Assembly (NCBI GenBank): GCA_958496175.1
Contig: OY292277.1
Span: 41,489,050-41,553,049 of the forward strand
Length of the DNA stretch: 64,000 nucleotides
Direction of reading: 5' to 3'
DNA from: Sisyra terminalis
Taxonomy: Eukaryota > Arthropoda > Insecta > Neuroptera > Sisyridae
Every line of letters starts with the position of its first letter. Within the stretch, counting starts at the first letter, position 1. The position numbers were made by a program, and so were the translations under genes. Below, in pieces: positions 11,801 through 23,770 of this stretch. The notes beneath the pieces are model-generated. The model saw only the letters and a program-made list of their open reading frames with translations. It did not search any database and was not told the DNA's origin.

Positions 11801-14800
11801 TTTATGTATTGTTTAAGCAATGGTTTACGTTTTATTTCTGTCCTTTTTTTTCTGTAACCAACGTATAATATCCCATAAACAACCCTTAAGTTTGTTTTGA
11901 ATATTTATATTTCAGTTTCTTTTAAATATTGTCGTTGATTTTTCCTTAAATAATTTTTTTTAATTTTCAGTAAAATGTACATATTAACACGCACATATTT
12001 GTATTCTTCGACAATTCCTTTCATTTAAATTGTTTTACAATATTGCTTAAGCTTTTCTTCTTCTATGAATTTATAATACCGTTGTAATTAAATAAGCTGT
12101 GTTAGCTTTTTGTGAACTTTTAAGGAATTATGATTTAATTTTTACTAGAACTCTACTTTCGGATGCTAAAACTATTAACTCTAAAATTGAGAAAACTTAA
12201 AGTTATTTCAATATTTATGTTTAAAATTTAATTTATTCGAAGTAGTATAGTATGCCAAACGCGTATCGTGATTTATTTTTATCATATTTGAAAAGCTTGA
12301 TTTAATATTTAATAGTATTAACTTAACATTTGTCCATCACTCAAGAATTCATTAGGAAAGTGTTCTTATAAATATTTAATCAATTGTATTTCTATTATAG
12401 GAAATCGTTTTACCATTATATTCATTGGGAATACTGATTGTCCTTAAAATATTAATACCGAATCCAAATTTTCCGGAAATGTCAGTTGCTAGAGGCGACG
12501 CAAAACTATTCGAACATTTTCAACAATTTAAAAATCATACTGTAGCAGTCGTTCCAAATACAACGGAAACATTGGTAAATTTAAATAAAATTCCATTTAA
12601 TGTCATATTTATAATAATTTTCTTTTTACAACAGCAATTTTTGGATGCTGTAAATAAACTTTGGTTGACGATGCATTTAGATCCCGGTTTGCATCCCATA
12701 AATTGGATGGTTTTCGAAAGCCATGACGATTTATTGGCTGCATACTGGAAGCAGCCAACGGATATTCCTTTAGCGGTCATATTTCAAAATGACGACCCGT
12801 ATAACGGTGCCCTGAAGTAAGAACAAACTGCTATTTTGCAAATCGATGATAACTGATGACATACATTTTTTGTAGATATGAAATACGAACGAACCCATCT
12901 TATTTCGTTACGCCCTCAACGACAGAGCTTTACTCAAACCCGGCCACATGTCGTCAAAGCTCCCGCCACTGGTCTGGCGTTTTCCCAATTGAAACGGGAG
13001 AAAGCTGTCCGGTTAATCAGTATTATTATTCCGGTTTTGTAGCGTTACAAGCTTTGTTAGATTTTACTAAAATTAGGGTGAGCAAACATTGATTTTCATC
13101 ATGTTGCCTTCGCGCCAATGTTGAAACTATTTTTTTTTTATTTTTTAGATTGACACAAAAAATTTTAACGTCCAAGTGCCTCATATTCTGTTGGAAATGT
13201 TTCCGAAAGAAGCGTACACTGGGAATTGGATGGTCGCTTTTAGAGTAATTATACCATTGTATATGGTAATCGCATTATCGCAGTTTATCGCATATTTGTT
13301 GATATTGATCGTCGGTGAAAAAGAAAAGAAAATCAAAGAAGGGATGAAAATTATGGGATTAAGAGACTCGGTTTTTTGGTAAGAAAAAAGAAAGTTTAAA
13401 TGTTCTTGATTTTTAGGTAAATGCAAGTTAGCAAATACTATTTAAACTTAAGGTTCAAAATTACAATTTATAGTTTTACTTAAATACATTATTTTCATTG
13501 AGCTTTCTTAAGATTAAACGTTTCGAGCTAAAATTATAAAAATGAATTTAAACCCGTAAGGTTTGATCAAAAATGCTATACATATAAACGGTACTGACAA
13601 TATCAATCTAGATTCCTTTTAAGAATTGTTTAATTTAAATTATTCGTGTTTTTTCCTAGTTGTATGATGTTTCAGAACAAAGATAAAACAGAACATTTAT
13701 TTTGGTCATTACATTTTCTTTATGAGAGTGTTTTTCGATCGTATTTTCTAAACATATATTTCTTTTAATTTGCTAGTTTCAAAGTATGCGACATAGTTTC
13801 TTCATGTTTTGTATAAATAGTCCTGTTTTGTCATGTTCTGTTTTGTCTGGTTACGACAAAAAACAGTGTTTTCCGAGAAAATATTCAAGCTTTGAAATTC
13901 AATCTTCCAGATATATCAACATTAGGAAAATGACCCAAATCGAGCTTTTTTTTCAAATGGCTTTCGACGGGAAAATATTCAAGTGACAAAATGTTTTCTT
14001 TCATAAATATCGAGCGATAAAAAACACCAATTAAAGGCCGAAAAAACTGAAATTTTCATATGTGGAAAGTAACCCAAATCGAGCTTTTTCTTTAAATGAC
14101 TTTTTCCCGGAAAATATAAGAGTTATGATGATTTTTCTTTCGAGACTCTCAAACAATAAAAAATCACCAACTAATGGTGCAATTTTTTTTCTCGAAATTT
14201 CAATATTTGGAAAATTAACTAGATCGAGCCTATTCTTTAAATGGATTTTTCCGGGAAAATATGCAAGAGACATTTAATGGCGATTAAAGAGACAATTAAT
14301 GTCACAAAAAAAATCTAAATTTTAGTATTTATAAAAAAGCTCTAAGCTTTAAGTTAGCCAAAAATTTTTTTCCTAGAACTCGTTAACTACAAAAAAAACA
14401 CCAAAATATTCAGTCGTTATTTTTTCCAAATTCCAAAAGTATAGTGCTAACTTGATAGACGTGTATTATTTGTGTACTTGTGTACTATTAATGCGCGTAT
14501 ATCAATTCTGGGATTATATTTTTAGTTCTAGGATTCAAAGATATTTCAGGCAAGGCTAAATTCCAGAATTGGAGTTAATTAATAAGAGTTTCTTTTGATA
14601 GTACTAAGCATTTTGATCAAGAACATTTACCTTTTTTTTTAAAAAATAATTACAATTCAAATTTTTTTAATTTTTCTATTCTTTTAGGCTTTCTTGGTTC
14701 ATAATTTACGGAATATTTATCCTATTTCTTTCAATTGTCTCATGTGTTTTACTTTTCTCTCTTAAAGTATTCCAAAACACAAACATTTTATTGATATTTC

Positions 14801-17800
14801 TTTTAATACTTCTGTACAGTTTATCTGTGATTTTATTTGGCTTTATGATAACGCCATTCTTTGATAAGGCTAGAGTAAGTGGTAAACCAAACCAAAAAGT
14901 TTTCCATGAAAAAAATGAGATTTTTCTTTTAGACGGCTGGAATTCTAGGAAACTTTGCTGTGAACTTGATGAGTCTGTTATATTTTATTCAAGTGTTTGT
15001 GGATGATTCTAGTTCCGTAGCTTTTTGGTTGGTTTCGTTAATAAGTTCAACAGGTTTTGCTTTGGCGATGGACAAAGTAAGTGAATGGGAGAAAATTAGT
15101 GTATGAATTATTTATCTATTTTTTCCAGGCTTTAGTAATGGATATGTCTGGAGAGGGAGTGAATTTCAATAATATTTGGTCGGGACCAGGAATGCCTTTT
15201 GGAGGAAGTTTAATCATGATGGCTTTAGATATAGTACTTTATGCATTGATTGCATATTATTTAGATTGTGTTATTCCTTGTAAGTTCATATAATTATTTC
15301 ACCAATATTCAAGTGTGAACTTTAATTTTAATTTTAGCGGAACATGGAACAAAACGCTCTCCATGTTTTTGCTTCCGAATTTCTTATTGGTGTCCCAAAA
15401 AGCCAGTTCCTCAAGTAAGTCATGTCATCATCAATTATTTTCAGAAGACTTACTTTTAACATAAATTTTAGATTCCAATGTCTAATGGAGAGTCAACATC
15501 ATTCAATCACGAGGATCCAACTCATGATATTGAACCAGTGCCACGGGAATTGAAAGGACGTGAAGCAATCCGTATTGTTGATTTATACAAATCATTTTCA
15601 ACATGTCGAACAGCAGAAACGAAAGCTGTAAATGGCATTAACCTGACAATATATGAGGGACAAATAACGGCGATTTTGGGACATAATGGGGCAGGGAAAA
15701 CGACGTTGTTTAATATTTTAACGGGACTTACGTCTCCAACGGCTGGAACTGCATTTATTTTTGGATATGATATAAGAGATGCAAACGACATGCAGTGTAT
15801 TCGAAGAATGACAGGCGTCTGTCCTCAACATGATATTTTGTTCGATTTGTTAACACCACGAGAGCATTTACTATTTTTTGCAGCAGTTAGAGTAAGTATT
15901 GTTGAAAGATACAAACCAAAACTACCAATATATCGTAAATCATGTGATGTCTTGAAATCCATCTTTGAATTTACAATTTGTGTCGAGATTACATTAATCT
16001 CCAATGAACTTTAATTTTCCAGAATATCGATTTTTTGAGATCATTGAAAAAATCAGTTCTATGATAGTAGCCCACTAAAAAATTCCTCACACGAAAACTG
16101 CCCACAAAAAGTTGCGCACTAGCATTGTTGCACACGAAAGTTGCCCACATAGAAAATTCCTCATATAGAAATTAACCCACAATATTTTACCCTCACGTGG
16201 AAATTAACCCACAGCTAAAGAGTAAATTTCTATGGGTGTAACTTTCGTGTGAGCAATAATGCTAGTGAGCAACTTTCTGTGGACAAATTTTGTTTGAGGA
16301 TTTTTCTAGAGGGCAAGTATGTAGTTACCGAAAAAATCCTATACTCTCTGATTAAGCATATATAAATTTTAAAATGAATCATAGAAATTAACAAAGAAAT
16401 AAATTAGTTCCGATTTTTCAACATATAAAACTTTTTGTTCACTGTAGGGAATTCCAAAAAAGACCATAGATTTCGAAGTAACTAAGACTCTACGTGATAT
16501 AGACTTAGTAGAAAAGGCAGATACTTTTGCTAAATATTTAAGTGGAGGTCAAAAACGAAAGCTCTCTATTGGAATTGCAGTTATCGGAGATCCCAAAGTA
16601 AGCATTATAAACCAATATATTCCTAGCCTGTTAATTTCTTCGATATTTAATATTTTTAGATTATTATTTTGGATGAACCAACTGCTGGAGTTGATCCATA
16701 TTCGCGACGCCACATGTGGTCAGTGCTGCAAAATCGCCGACACGGAAAAGTTATACTGCTAACGACGCACTTCATGGACGAAGCCGACATACTTGCTGAT
16801 CGCAAAGCGGTTGTATCGAAGGGAAAGTTACGATGTTGCGGAAGTTCCCTGTTTTTGAAAAATAAATTTGGAATCGGATATCACTTAACGTTGGTATTGG
16901 ACGGTGTTGCACGTGAACATGCGATTACTCGATTAGTAACATCGCATGTTCCCAAAGCGGAAAAAGCCAGACGCCACGGTCGTGAACTTAGTTTTATTTT
17001 ACCCCACAACGCTGTAGATAATTTCGCTTCATTATTTTCCGCAATCGAACAAGAAATCAACAATCGAACCAGTCGTCTCGGCATATCAAGTTACGGAGTT
17101 TCAATGACAACACTAGAAGAAGTCTTTTTGCATTTAGAACGCGACGAAGAAACCGACTGCACCATGGACGATCTATCGAAAAAAATGGTTCGAAACAGAG
17201 CTTTAAGTCGTAGTTTAAGCTTACAAAGCAAAAGTACCAGTTATCAGTCGCTACAAAACGAAACTTTAACAGGATTACCGGATGTAAACATCGGTAAAAG
17301 TATGTAAAACTTAGACTTAAAAACAAACCAACTAAACTCCTTCTATTTTAGCGACTCCAATTATTGAAGACGAAATCGATGTTAGTACAAATTACACAAA
17401 ACCTGCCATACAAGGCTTAGGCTTAGAAAATATCCAAACGAAACCAAACTTTTGGCAAACTTTAATGGCACTGTTGCGTTTACGAATTTTAAGATTATTT
17501 CGAGATCTACAAAAACTATATGTACTAATTGCGTTGCCAATAGTCTTCAGTGCTTGTGGTTTATATCTAAACAGTATTCAAGAGTTTGAGCCCAAAATGA
17601 AATCCTTGCTACTCAATGGAGATACTTACAAGGAAAATACAAGATTTACAATTCATAACGGTGCAAATGAAAGTGTAAACGCTTTTTTGCAAGAGTTGGA
17701 TCAATCTGGAGTTGCAGAAATCGATTTATATGATGGGAATTTTTCCTTACTATTGGATATTGCGCCACATATGGCTGCGTTGAATATAAACTCTTATGAT

Positions 17801-20800
17801 TTTCCAAATATGAGTTTAACTGCGATATATAATGATACAGCCCAGCACAGTTTGCCTATTGTAATTAATTTAATAAGCAACTCAATTTATAGGTAATAAA
17901 GAGTGAACGTTTGGTTGGAATTAGTATTGTGAGATCCAAAAGGCTTTAATATTTCATTGTTAATCTCTTTAATCATCAAGAGATTTGGGATACAAATCTT
18001 AATTATAGATTCCATCGCACACCTTTCTTGTTATATAATAATAATTTATTTATTGATTTAATGATGAAAACTCATTGATATATACAAATTTTTGGATCCC
18101 AGATAAAATTTAGAAGAAAAACTATTATATAAACTTTATATAAACTACACAAAATATTTGTGCTGTTTTGAAACTTTTAAGTGCAAGTTTATATTATCAA
18201 GTTTTGTGCAATTGTACTTTTTAGTACTCATTTTTTTAAGTATGAAAAAAAAACATTAAAAAACTAGTAAGTACAAATGTACTTATAGTTATTAATACTG
18301 CACAACTTGTAACTTAATCCATTTTCATACAATTAGTCCTTTGGGAACTTACAGGGCTCTATCTTAAAAAGATAAAAAATCCTTTTGAGATGAGAAGCCT
18401 TGAGCTAAAAAATTGTAATTTTGTTAATTCCAGGCTATTATTGGGCGACCAAATTGAAGATTTTCGATGGCAGCAAATTGAAATGCGTACTCATCCCTTT
18501 CAACAGACTTCACAACCTGAAGCTTTTAATATTGGAACAAGTTCAACTGCAATATTTTTAGGGATGGTATTCGTATTAGTACCAGTTAGTTTAGCCGTAG
18601 ATATGGTTTATGATCGAGAGGTAACCAATTTACTAAAGTTATATAAAAACCGACCAAAAATAATAAGAAACGACAAGGCTTCCCGAGTCGACATTTTGAA
18701 GTCTGCAGTCATAATTAATTTCATGTTTTCAATAACCCCATAGGAATAGATATTTCCCAATAACAGATATAATGCAAGGCATTTGTTCACTTTGCATACC
18801 TGATGCAAACGTAGTGCGGACGTTTGCACAAACTCAGTTCAGATATTTGATATTATCCTTTAATATTGTGATTCGGGTTCAATGGTTTCTTATGATAATA
18901 AATATTGACTCAATATAAAACCTTAAAAACTTATAATTTTTTACGTTTTTGGATTTTGGTATAATAAAAGCAAATTGTATAATATAAAACTAATATTTTT
19001 TTAGATCAAAGCTAAAAACCAACTACGAGTCAACGGCTTATCTTTCTTCTTATACTTTTTCACATACTTCTTGGTTTTACTCGGATTAATGATATTGATT
19101 TCGGCCGCTCTTTTACTATTGATTTTCCTATTTGATCTGCCGTCGTTACGGGAACCTCCTGCTTTTTGTACTCTTGGATTATTGATTTTAATATATTGCC
19201 CAGCGTCCATTCTATTTGCAACTTGTGTTTCGTATATTTTCGATAAAATGGATTCAGCACAATCGATTTTACCCAATATTGCAACGTTTATTGGTGTGAT
19301 TCCATTCTGTGTCGTAATGCTTTTAGATATGCTGCGCCTAGGTAAGAATAGCAAAAGAAAATTGCTTGGAAAATATAATTTTATGAGTAATTGTTTCAGG
19401 GGGTCGTTTGGCGTTTGGGATGCATGTATTCTTCTCATTCTTTAACACAATGTATACACCGTATGCAATAGTTTATTATGTGGATCGAGTTTATTTAATG
19501 TGTCGACTAAATAGCGCCTGTACACAATTGACTTTGGCCGATTATATGACTGATGAAATAATTGTAATGATGGTAGGAACTTTACTTCACATTCCAATAA
19601 CATTTTTGGTTCTTTTGATATTGGATGTTAAAAAGAGTGGTGGAAAAGTGAATGATGTTTTTAAATATTTTTTGGTAAGATTGAAACGAAAGGGGAAGTT
19701 TTGTTTTTTAATTTAAAAAAACATTTTTGTAGAATAACGGTGGAATTGTCCATAATGAACCAAACGAAAACAGTGATGTGGGGGAACATGAAGATTCAGA
19801 TGTGAAAATGGAACGGCTAAAAGTGGCAAACATAATGAGTAATAAAAGTGAAGAAAAACCAGTTGTTTTAGTTCAGGTAAAACAATTAAATCCTTAGAAA
19901 TAAATTTTTGTAAGATTTTTCTCGATTAAAAAACAATTTCATCATTTATTTCTAGAATCTGAGGAAAGAATTTCATAAAACTGAATGGAATATTTGTCCA
20001 TGTTGTACAAAAACTCCTGAAGCTCCTTCTTCAGTCTTAGATAGTGGAGGAGTAACCGTGGAACCAAAGGGATGCGGAGCATTCCGCGATTCAAGCCAAA
20101 GCAAAGTTGCCGTTCGAAGTCTATCTTTAGCGGTTGATGCTGGCGAAGTGTTTGGACTACTTGGACATAATGGAGCTGGAAAAACTACAACGATGCGAAT
20201 TATGATCGCCGAAGAAGCCGCTACCCATGGCAGTGTCCAAATCGGGGGCCATGACATTACATCGAATATTACAGACGCATATCAAATGATGGGATACTGT
20301 CCCCAACATGATGCATTATGGAAAAATATTACAGTAAGAGAGCATTTGGAATGCTATGCGGCTATCCGGGGAGTTCCTAGCAAAGACATATCAAGGTAAT
20401 TTGGCTTTAAATCGCTTTTATTCATCGCAATATGAGCTCTTCTAAAAGGTACCTCAAAAGAGTACCAAATATAATGGAATGTTAAATAAGATGAGAATAT
20501 TTTAATATCAAAATATTGATTTTAGATTGATTGATTTGTATTTGTCGGGATTACAAATTTACGAACATGCATCAAAGCAAACGCAGCATTGCTCAGGAGG
20601 GACAAGAAGAAAGTTGAGCTTTGCAATGGCGATGGTTGGTGGTCCAAAAGTTGTGCTTATGGACGAACCAAGTACTGGAATGGATCCCAGAAGTAAAAGA
20701 TTCTTATGGGATACAATCTTAGCAAGTTTTCAGGTATTTTAATAAATTAACAATACTAGCCCACAAAAATTATATTCCATATCATTAACTTCCTTGTAGG

Positions 20801-21993
20801 GAAAACGAGGTGCTATTCTTACAACTCATTCCATGGAAGAGGCTGATGCTCTCTGTTCACGAGTAGGAATCATGGTGAAAGGAGAATTAAGGTATTGTAA
20901 AACTCACCAAAAATATTCCCATTTAACTAAATATTTAAAAAAATAGGTGTATTGGTTCAACGCAACACTTGAAGAATCTCTACGGCGCCGGTTATACATT
21001 GGAAATGAAGCTGAAAGCTCCAACTCATAACGCTGGAGATAAAACTCCACCGTCATTGGTTGGTGGAATGAGTGCTCGGGAATTTGTTGAAACATTGTTT
21101 CCAGATGCAACTTTAGAGGAAAGTTTTGCTGATAGACTTGTCTTTAGTGTGCCACAACAAGCTGTGACTTCCCTAGCACAGTGTTTTCTACAACTTGAAA
21201 AAGGTGAGCTTTAAAGTTGTTTCGTTTACGCTTACTAATTGTTTAAAAGCTTCCAGTGAATTGAAACTAAAGTAGTTAACTTCCTTTTGCAACTTTAATT
21301 GAAAAGTTACATTTATAAGCAAATGCATTTGAGTTGTTTGTATAAAGTGAATAAATCTTTGGTAACATCTAAACTACTTTAACAACTGTTGTTTTCAAAC
21401 GTTATTCTACAATTAATACGATACCTATTTTATTGTATTAAATAAGAAATTGTCCCTATAACAAGTATGGATATAAAGGGGGGCAATTAATGAAATCGCT
21501 TTCTTCCAACTTACAACCAAAGAATTTTATTTTTATACATTTTTATTTTTGGGATTGTCGAAAACTATAGTTTTTGAATTAACTTTTATTAAGGAAAATA
21601 AAGAAAATCACAGATAAATTCTCTTCCTCTTGACAAAACTCCCAATTTTGGTCTATCTAGTAAAGATAAGGATTTAATTTGATAGTGATGTTGATGGAAA
21701 TTAAGCCGAGAACGTTGATTCGTTTGATGAAAAAGACCGTTGAATTGCTCAACATTAAATCGGTCAATAGAATTGAAGCTTACTAGCGGTTTTCAACATC
21801 TTTTTTATTTCTTTGGGTGTGGCTTTCTAAACTTTTATATTTATTGCAAAATTATGAGTCTTAATAATGAGATGTTTATTATATTTCAGCGAAATCCGAA
21901 TTGGATATTGAAGAATACAGTTTCAGTCAAACAACTTTGGAACAAGTATTCCTGAAGTTCGCTCAGTATGACGAAATCAACGGTGAAAGTTAA
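8838..21993 (+). CDS. ABCA5: ABCA5-type full ABC transporter (22 coding exons, 1744 aa)
   Basis: Exons: 8838-8936, 12401-12574, 12635-12816, 12876-13077, 13149-13378, 14688-14874, 14933-15076, 15129-15279, 15338-15414, 15472-15891, 16448-16597, 16660-17293, 17352-17892, 18434-18620, 19005-19341, 19400-19674, 19733-19876, 19956-20395, 20526-20733, 20800-20891, 20947-21203, 21890-21993. The summed length is 5235 nt, all junctions are GT-AG and in phase. Two half-transporters are visible: membrane segments, then NBD1 (Walker [10 protein letters not shown] ~552-560, CPQHD Q-loop, LSGGQ ~653, Walker B IIILDEP ~673, TTHFMDEAD), then a second membrane block and NBD2 (same Walker A ~1448, CSGG ~1547, Walker [17 protein letters not shown]). 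[15 protein letters not shown] and [12 protein letters not shown] are ABCA hallmarks. The short first luminal loop, [24 protein letters not shown] and [13 protein letters not shown] point to ABCA5, a lysosomal/endosomal lipid transporter in other animals. Start: first in-frame ATG, context AAAATGG. Substrate in this species is unknown. Confidence 0.93.
9948..10269. mobile_element. Foldback MITE, family B, copy 1 (ABCA5 intron 1)
   Basis: A 322-bp palindrome. The left arm starts AATAAGAAGACAATTCAGG and runs through GATCGG, ATTCAATTAGCTA and CATCAGGCTTCTTGATT; the right arm mirrors this and ends CCTGAATTATCTTCTTATT. The arms meet around an AT-rich core with TTTATTGAATTTAAATTGAA. A shorter copy of the same family lies at 46677-46910. 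No reading frame. Confidence 0.85.
10379..10735 (-). pseudogene. mariner transposase relic (3' part)
   Basis: Read on the minus strand, this gives the end of a mariner transposase: a DNA motif around the second catalytic Asp (10716-10724), [10 protein letters not shown] where families have PYSPDLAPSD, then [16 protein letters not shown] and [17 protein letters not shown] before TAA at 10457-10459. Between the first two motifs there is a frameshift, and in-frame stops follow EPSN, so the gene is dead. The third catalytic Asp position reads Asn. The outer end, GGTTTATCGGGAAGTAACG near 10380, fits a mariner terminal repeat. The upstream half is missing; the relic stops just before a SINE at 10751. 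Confidence 0.75.
10751..10903 (+). mobile_element. tRNA-derived SINE, copy 1
   Basis: The head looks like a tRNA: A box TGGCCAAGTGG at 10756 and B box GGTTCGATC near 10800, the internal promoter for RNA polymerase III. The body includes AACCCTAGAGTCGC and AGTAGTTATAAACC and ends in an A-rich AAATAACAA-type tail. A second copy lies at 11621. It cannot be a working tRNA: the stems do not close. Inserted within intron 1 of the ABCA5 gene. Confidence 0.7.
11245..11610. mobile_element. Foldback MITE, family A, diverged copy 2
   Basis: A decayed relative of the element at 5859-6291. Shared landmarks in order are ACAATATATA, GCGTATTGCTCAGATAC, GATTGCCAAGCG, TTGCTTGGCAATCGAAGTACG, GGGCATTACGTC and ACATAAATTAGATCAC. 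The two arms are much less alike than in copy 1, so it is older. It contains a 7-bp tandem array (11542-11577). Lies in ABCA5 intron 1. Confidence 0.7.
11542..11577. repeat. TACCGTT heptamer array
   Basis: Units of TACCGTT at 11542, 11549 and 11556, a four-base interruption, then another at 11567 and a partial unit. It expanded inside the decayed foldback element. Confidence 0.8.
11621..11778 (+). mobile_element. tRNA-derived SINE, copy 2
   Basis: Aligns end to end with the SINE at 10751: ACTGGTGACCAAGTGGTTAA head with an A box, GCCGCTCCAAAACT, a decayed B box (TGGGTTTTGTATCG), AACCCTAGAGTCAC, GTAGTTATAAAACG and an AAATAACAA tail. The B box is mutated, so it is unlikely to be transcribed. 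Confidence 0.7.
13379..14687 (+). repeat. ABCA5 intron 5 with a ~143-bp tandem repeat
   Basis: Within this 1309-bp intron, about 13870-14335 holds three and a part copies of a unit with landmarks GAAA(A/G)TxACCCAAATCGAGC, TCTTTAAATGG and CCGGGAAAATATTCAAG. The CGAGC landmark recurs near 13940, 14081 and 14224, and the GGAAAATAT landmark near 13970, 14109 and 14254, giving a spacing of about 140-145 bases. The open frames on both strands here are the repeat itself, not genes. Confidence 0.65.
16070..16314. mobile_element. Foldback element in ABCA5 intron 10
   Basis: A 245-bp imperfect palindrome. The left arm reads GCCCACTAAAAAATTCCTCA, then GTTGCGCACTAGCATTGTTG and CACGAAAGTTGCCCACATAG; the right arm returns TAACTTTCGTGTGAGC, AATGCTAGTGAGCAAC and GAGGATTTTTCTAGAGGGC. 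Each arm is built of the short phrase TGCCCACA repeated at irregular spacing. No coding capacity. Confidence 0.75.
17893..18433 (+). other. ABCA5 intron 13
   Basis: A 541-bp AT-rich intron with stop codons in all frames. I see no repeat or gene in it. Confidence 0.6.
21204..21889 (+). other. ABCA5 intron 21
   Basis: A 686-bp intron before the short last exon. AT-rich, with no recognisable element. Confidence 0.6.
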
Positions 21994-22006
21994 ATAATGT
22001 TAATTA

Positions 22007-22012
22007 AATAAA
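22007..22012 (+). terminator. Polyadenylation signal of ABCA5
   Basis: AATAAA 14 bases after the stop codon (21991-21993). This would give a very short 3' UTR; further AATAAA-like words downstream could be used instead. Confidence 0.5.
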
Positions 22013-23527
22013 TTTTGAAATTTTTTCCTTTCAACGTGCATAAAAACCCCAAACTCTTTTAATTAAAAAATATATATAAATCTGAAAAACTAAGTTCATT
22101 TCGATTCACAATACGTAAAATAATCCTATTTAAATAACTTAAACTAACAGTGACAAAAAAAAAAAAACAGTGTAAAATAATGTTTATTCAACAATTTTGA
22201 AGTTAATTATTTTGATATTATTTTTATCAATGTATAAGTGGCATGCTACAGTTGGTGAATGATATTTTCTAGTAGAATATAGAAAGTTTAATTTATAATT
22301 ATATATTCCATTCATAACAAATGTACCTATCACATGAAAAAACTTTTTTTTTTATTTATTTTCTATTATAATAATAAAATACAATTCGGGCAATAATACG
22401 TTAAGCATGAAATGAAATTACTTATTTTTATAATTTAATTATGTTGTAATTTTTAAGTAATAAATTAACATATTTAAGGCCAAAGATTTTAATTCAAATA
22501 AGTGTGCTAAAACGAATTTGATTTATTGTTTAAAACAGTTTTATTAATAGGAAAAAAACTGTGATAATATCACTTATAAATTGTATTTGCTTTTATTAGT
22601 TTAATACAAAACGTAATTGTGTGTAAGCAGAATATTATAATTCATTTTTATTATTATGTACTATCATGCTAGTCAATAATTCATGTTACACGAAATACAT
22701 TATCAATATTATTATATTGATTAAAGTTTTTTTTTCGATGACTGTTTTTATACCAGTTTGTAAGTGGCAGAGCTTAAATGAGTATGTGTAAATTAGAATA
22801 ATTTTGTAAAATAATTATATTTAGGCTCAATAATTATTTGCCTTAATTATTTGTAACATATCTTGAAATTATTATTTATCGAATTGTAGAAAATATGTTT
22901 GCATAGTTGTAATTTTCTTTTAAAGTAATTAAATAAAACTTAATCGAATTATTATTGAAAATTCTAGCCAAAACTAATTTAAATACCTACAAAAAATTTC
23001 CCATTTTCCTCCAATCAAAATTCGGGAGAACTTTTAAACGAAAATTCAAAGCTTATTACCTACCTACATTATTGCACAACATGGTAAACAAGATCAGCTA
23101 CTGTATTTTACAAAGACTAAAATTAGTTTCACCAAAGTTTCACCCGAAAACTTTTTTTAAAATATGATCTTTGTTTTTCATTTGAAAATCCAAGAATGTT
23201 TCACGTTTTCCAGAGGAACGAAATAGAACTTGGAAGGTCTTAAGATTTTAACAAATAATAGCATCTTTTTGCGTAATCGAGCTTTTAACGTAGAAATTGG
23301 AAATGGTGAATCGACCGAATGCAAAACAACTGCCGGAAAATTACAAAAAGAAAGCTGCAGGTTTTCCAAACATAAATTTCAACAAATCCTAATTCAATAA
23401 GGAACAAACAGCGTTATCTCCGGGTCGTCTCCTAACCCACAAAAACATTTATCAAATTGGCCTAAAATCGATAAAAAAGACTAAAACCAAAACTACTCCG
23501 AGACTGTGACTGATGACTATATAACTA
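22013..23527. other. Non-coding stretch after ABCA5
   Basis: Very AT-rich at first, with somewhat more mixed sequence at 22960-23520. I see no gene. The ~70-codon frames here show no protein-like pattern. Confidence 0.5.
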
Positions 23528-23770
23528 ACTAGCTGATCCCCGTGACTTCGTCTGCGTAACGTAGGAGTAGATTATATTTTCTTTTTAGATTTGCTATTTG
23601 TAGTGGTATATAAAAATTATTATTTTTCTTATTTCTTTTACGAAAAACATAATCATACTTAAAAACACTATTTTGTCAACTGTAAAAATACACATTTAAT
23701 AAACTGTTACTTAAAAAAAATAGTTGTATATAATGATCAATTCATTTTCAAAAAATAATTATAAATATTA
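23528..23770 (+). mobile_element. Insect retroposon, 5' fragment
   Basis: Starts ACTAGCTGATCCCCGTGACT and CGTCTGCGTAACGTAGGAG, then matches the element at 40873 through TTCTTTTACGAAAAACATAA, TATTTTGTCAACTGTAAAAA and CATTTAATAAACTGTT. The 3' half is missing or too decayed to see. ACTAGCTG...CCC...CTTCGTCTGCGT is a start shared by abundant insect repeats. Confidence 0.7.

Noticed and set aside
12425..12820. A single 131-codon frame across this region
   Set aside because: It is two ABCA5 exons read through a 60-bp GT-AG intron that happens to lack stops; the family's sequence is better matched with the intron removed.
13786..14277. Several 66-80-codon frames in ABCA5 intron 5
   Set aside because: They follow the ~143-bp tandem repeat and recur with it; not genes.
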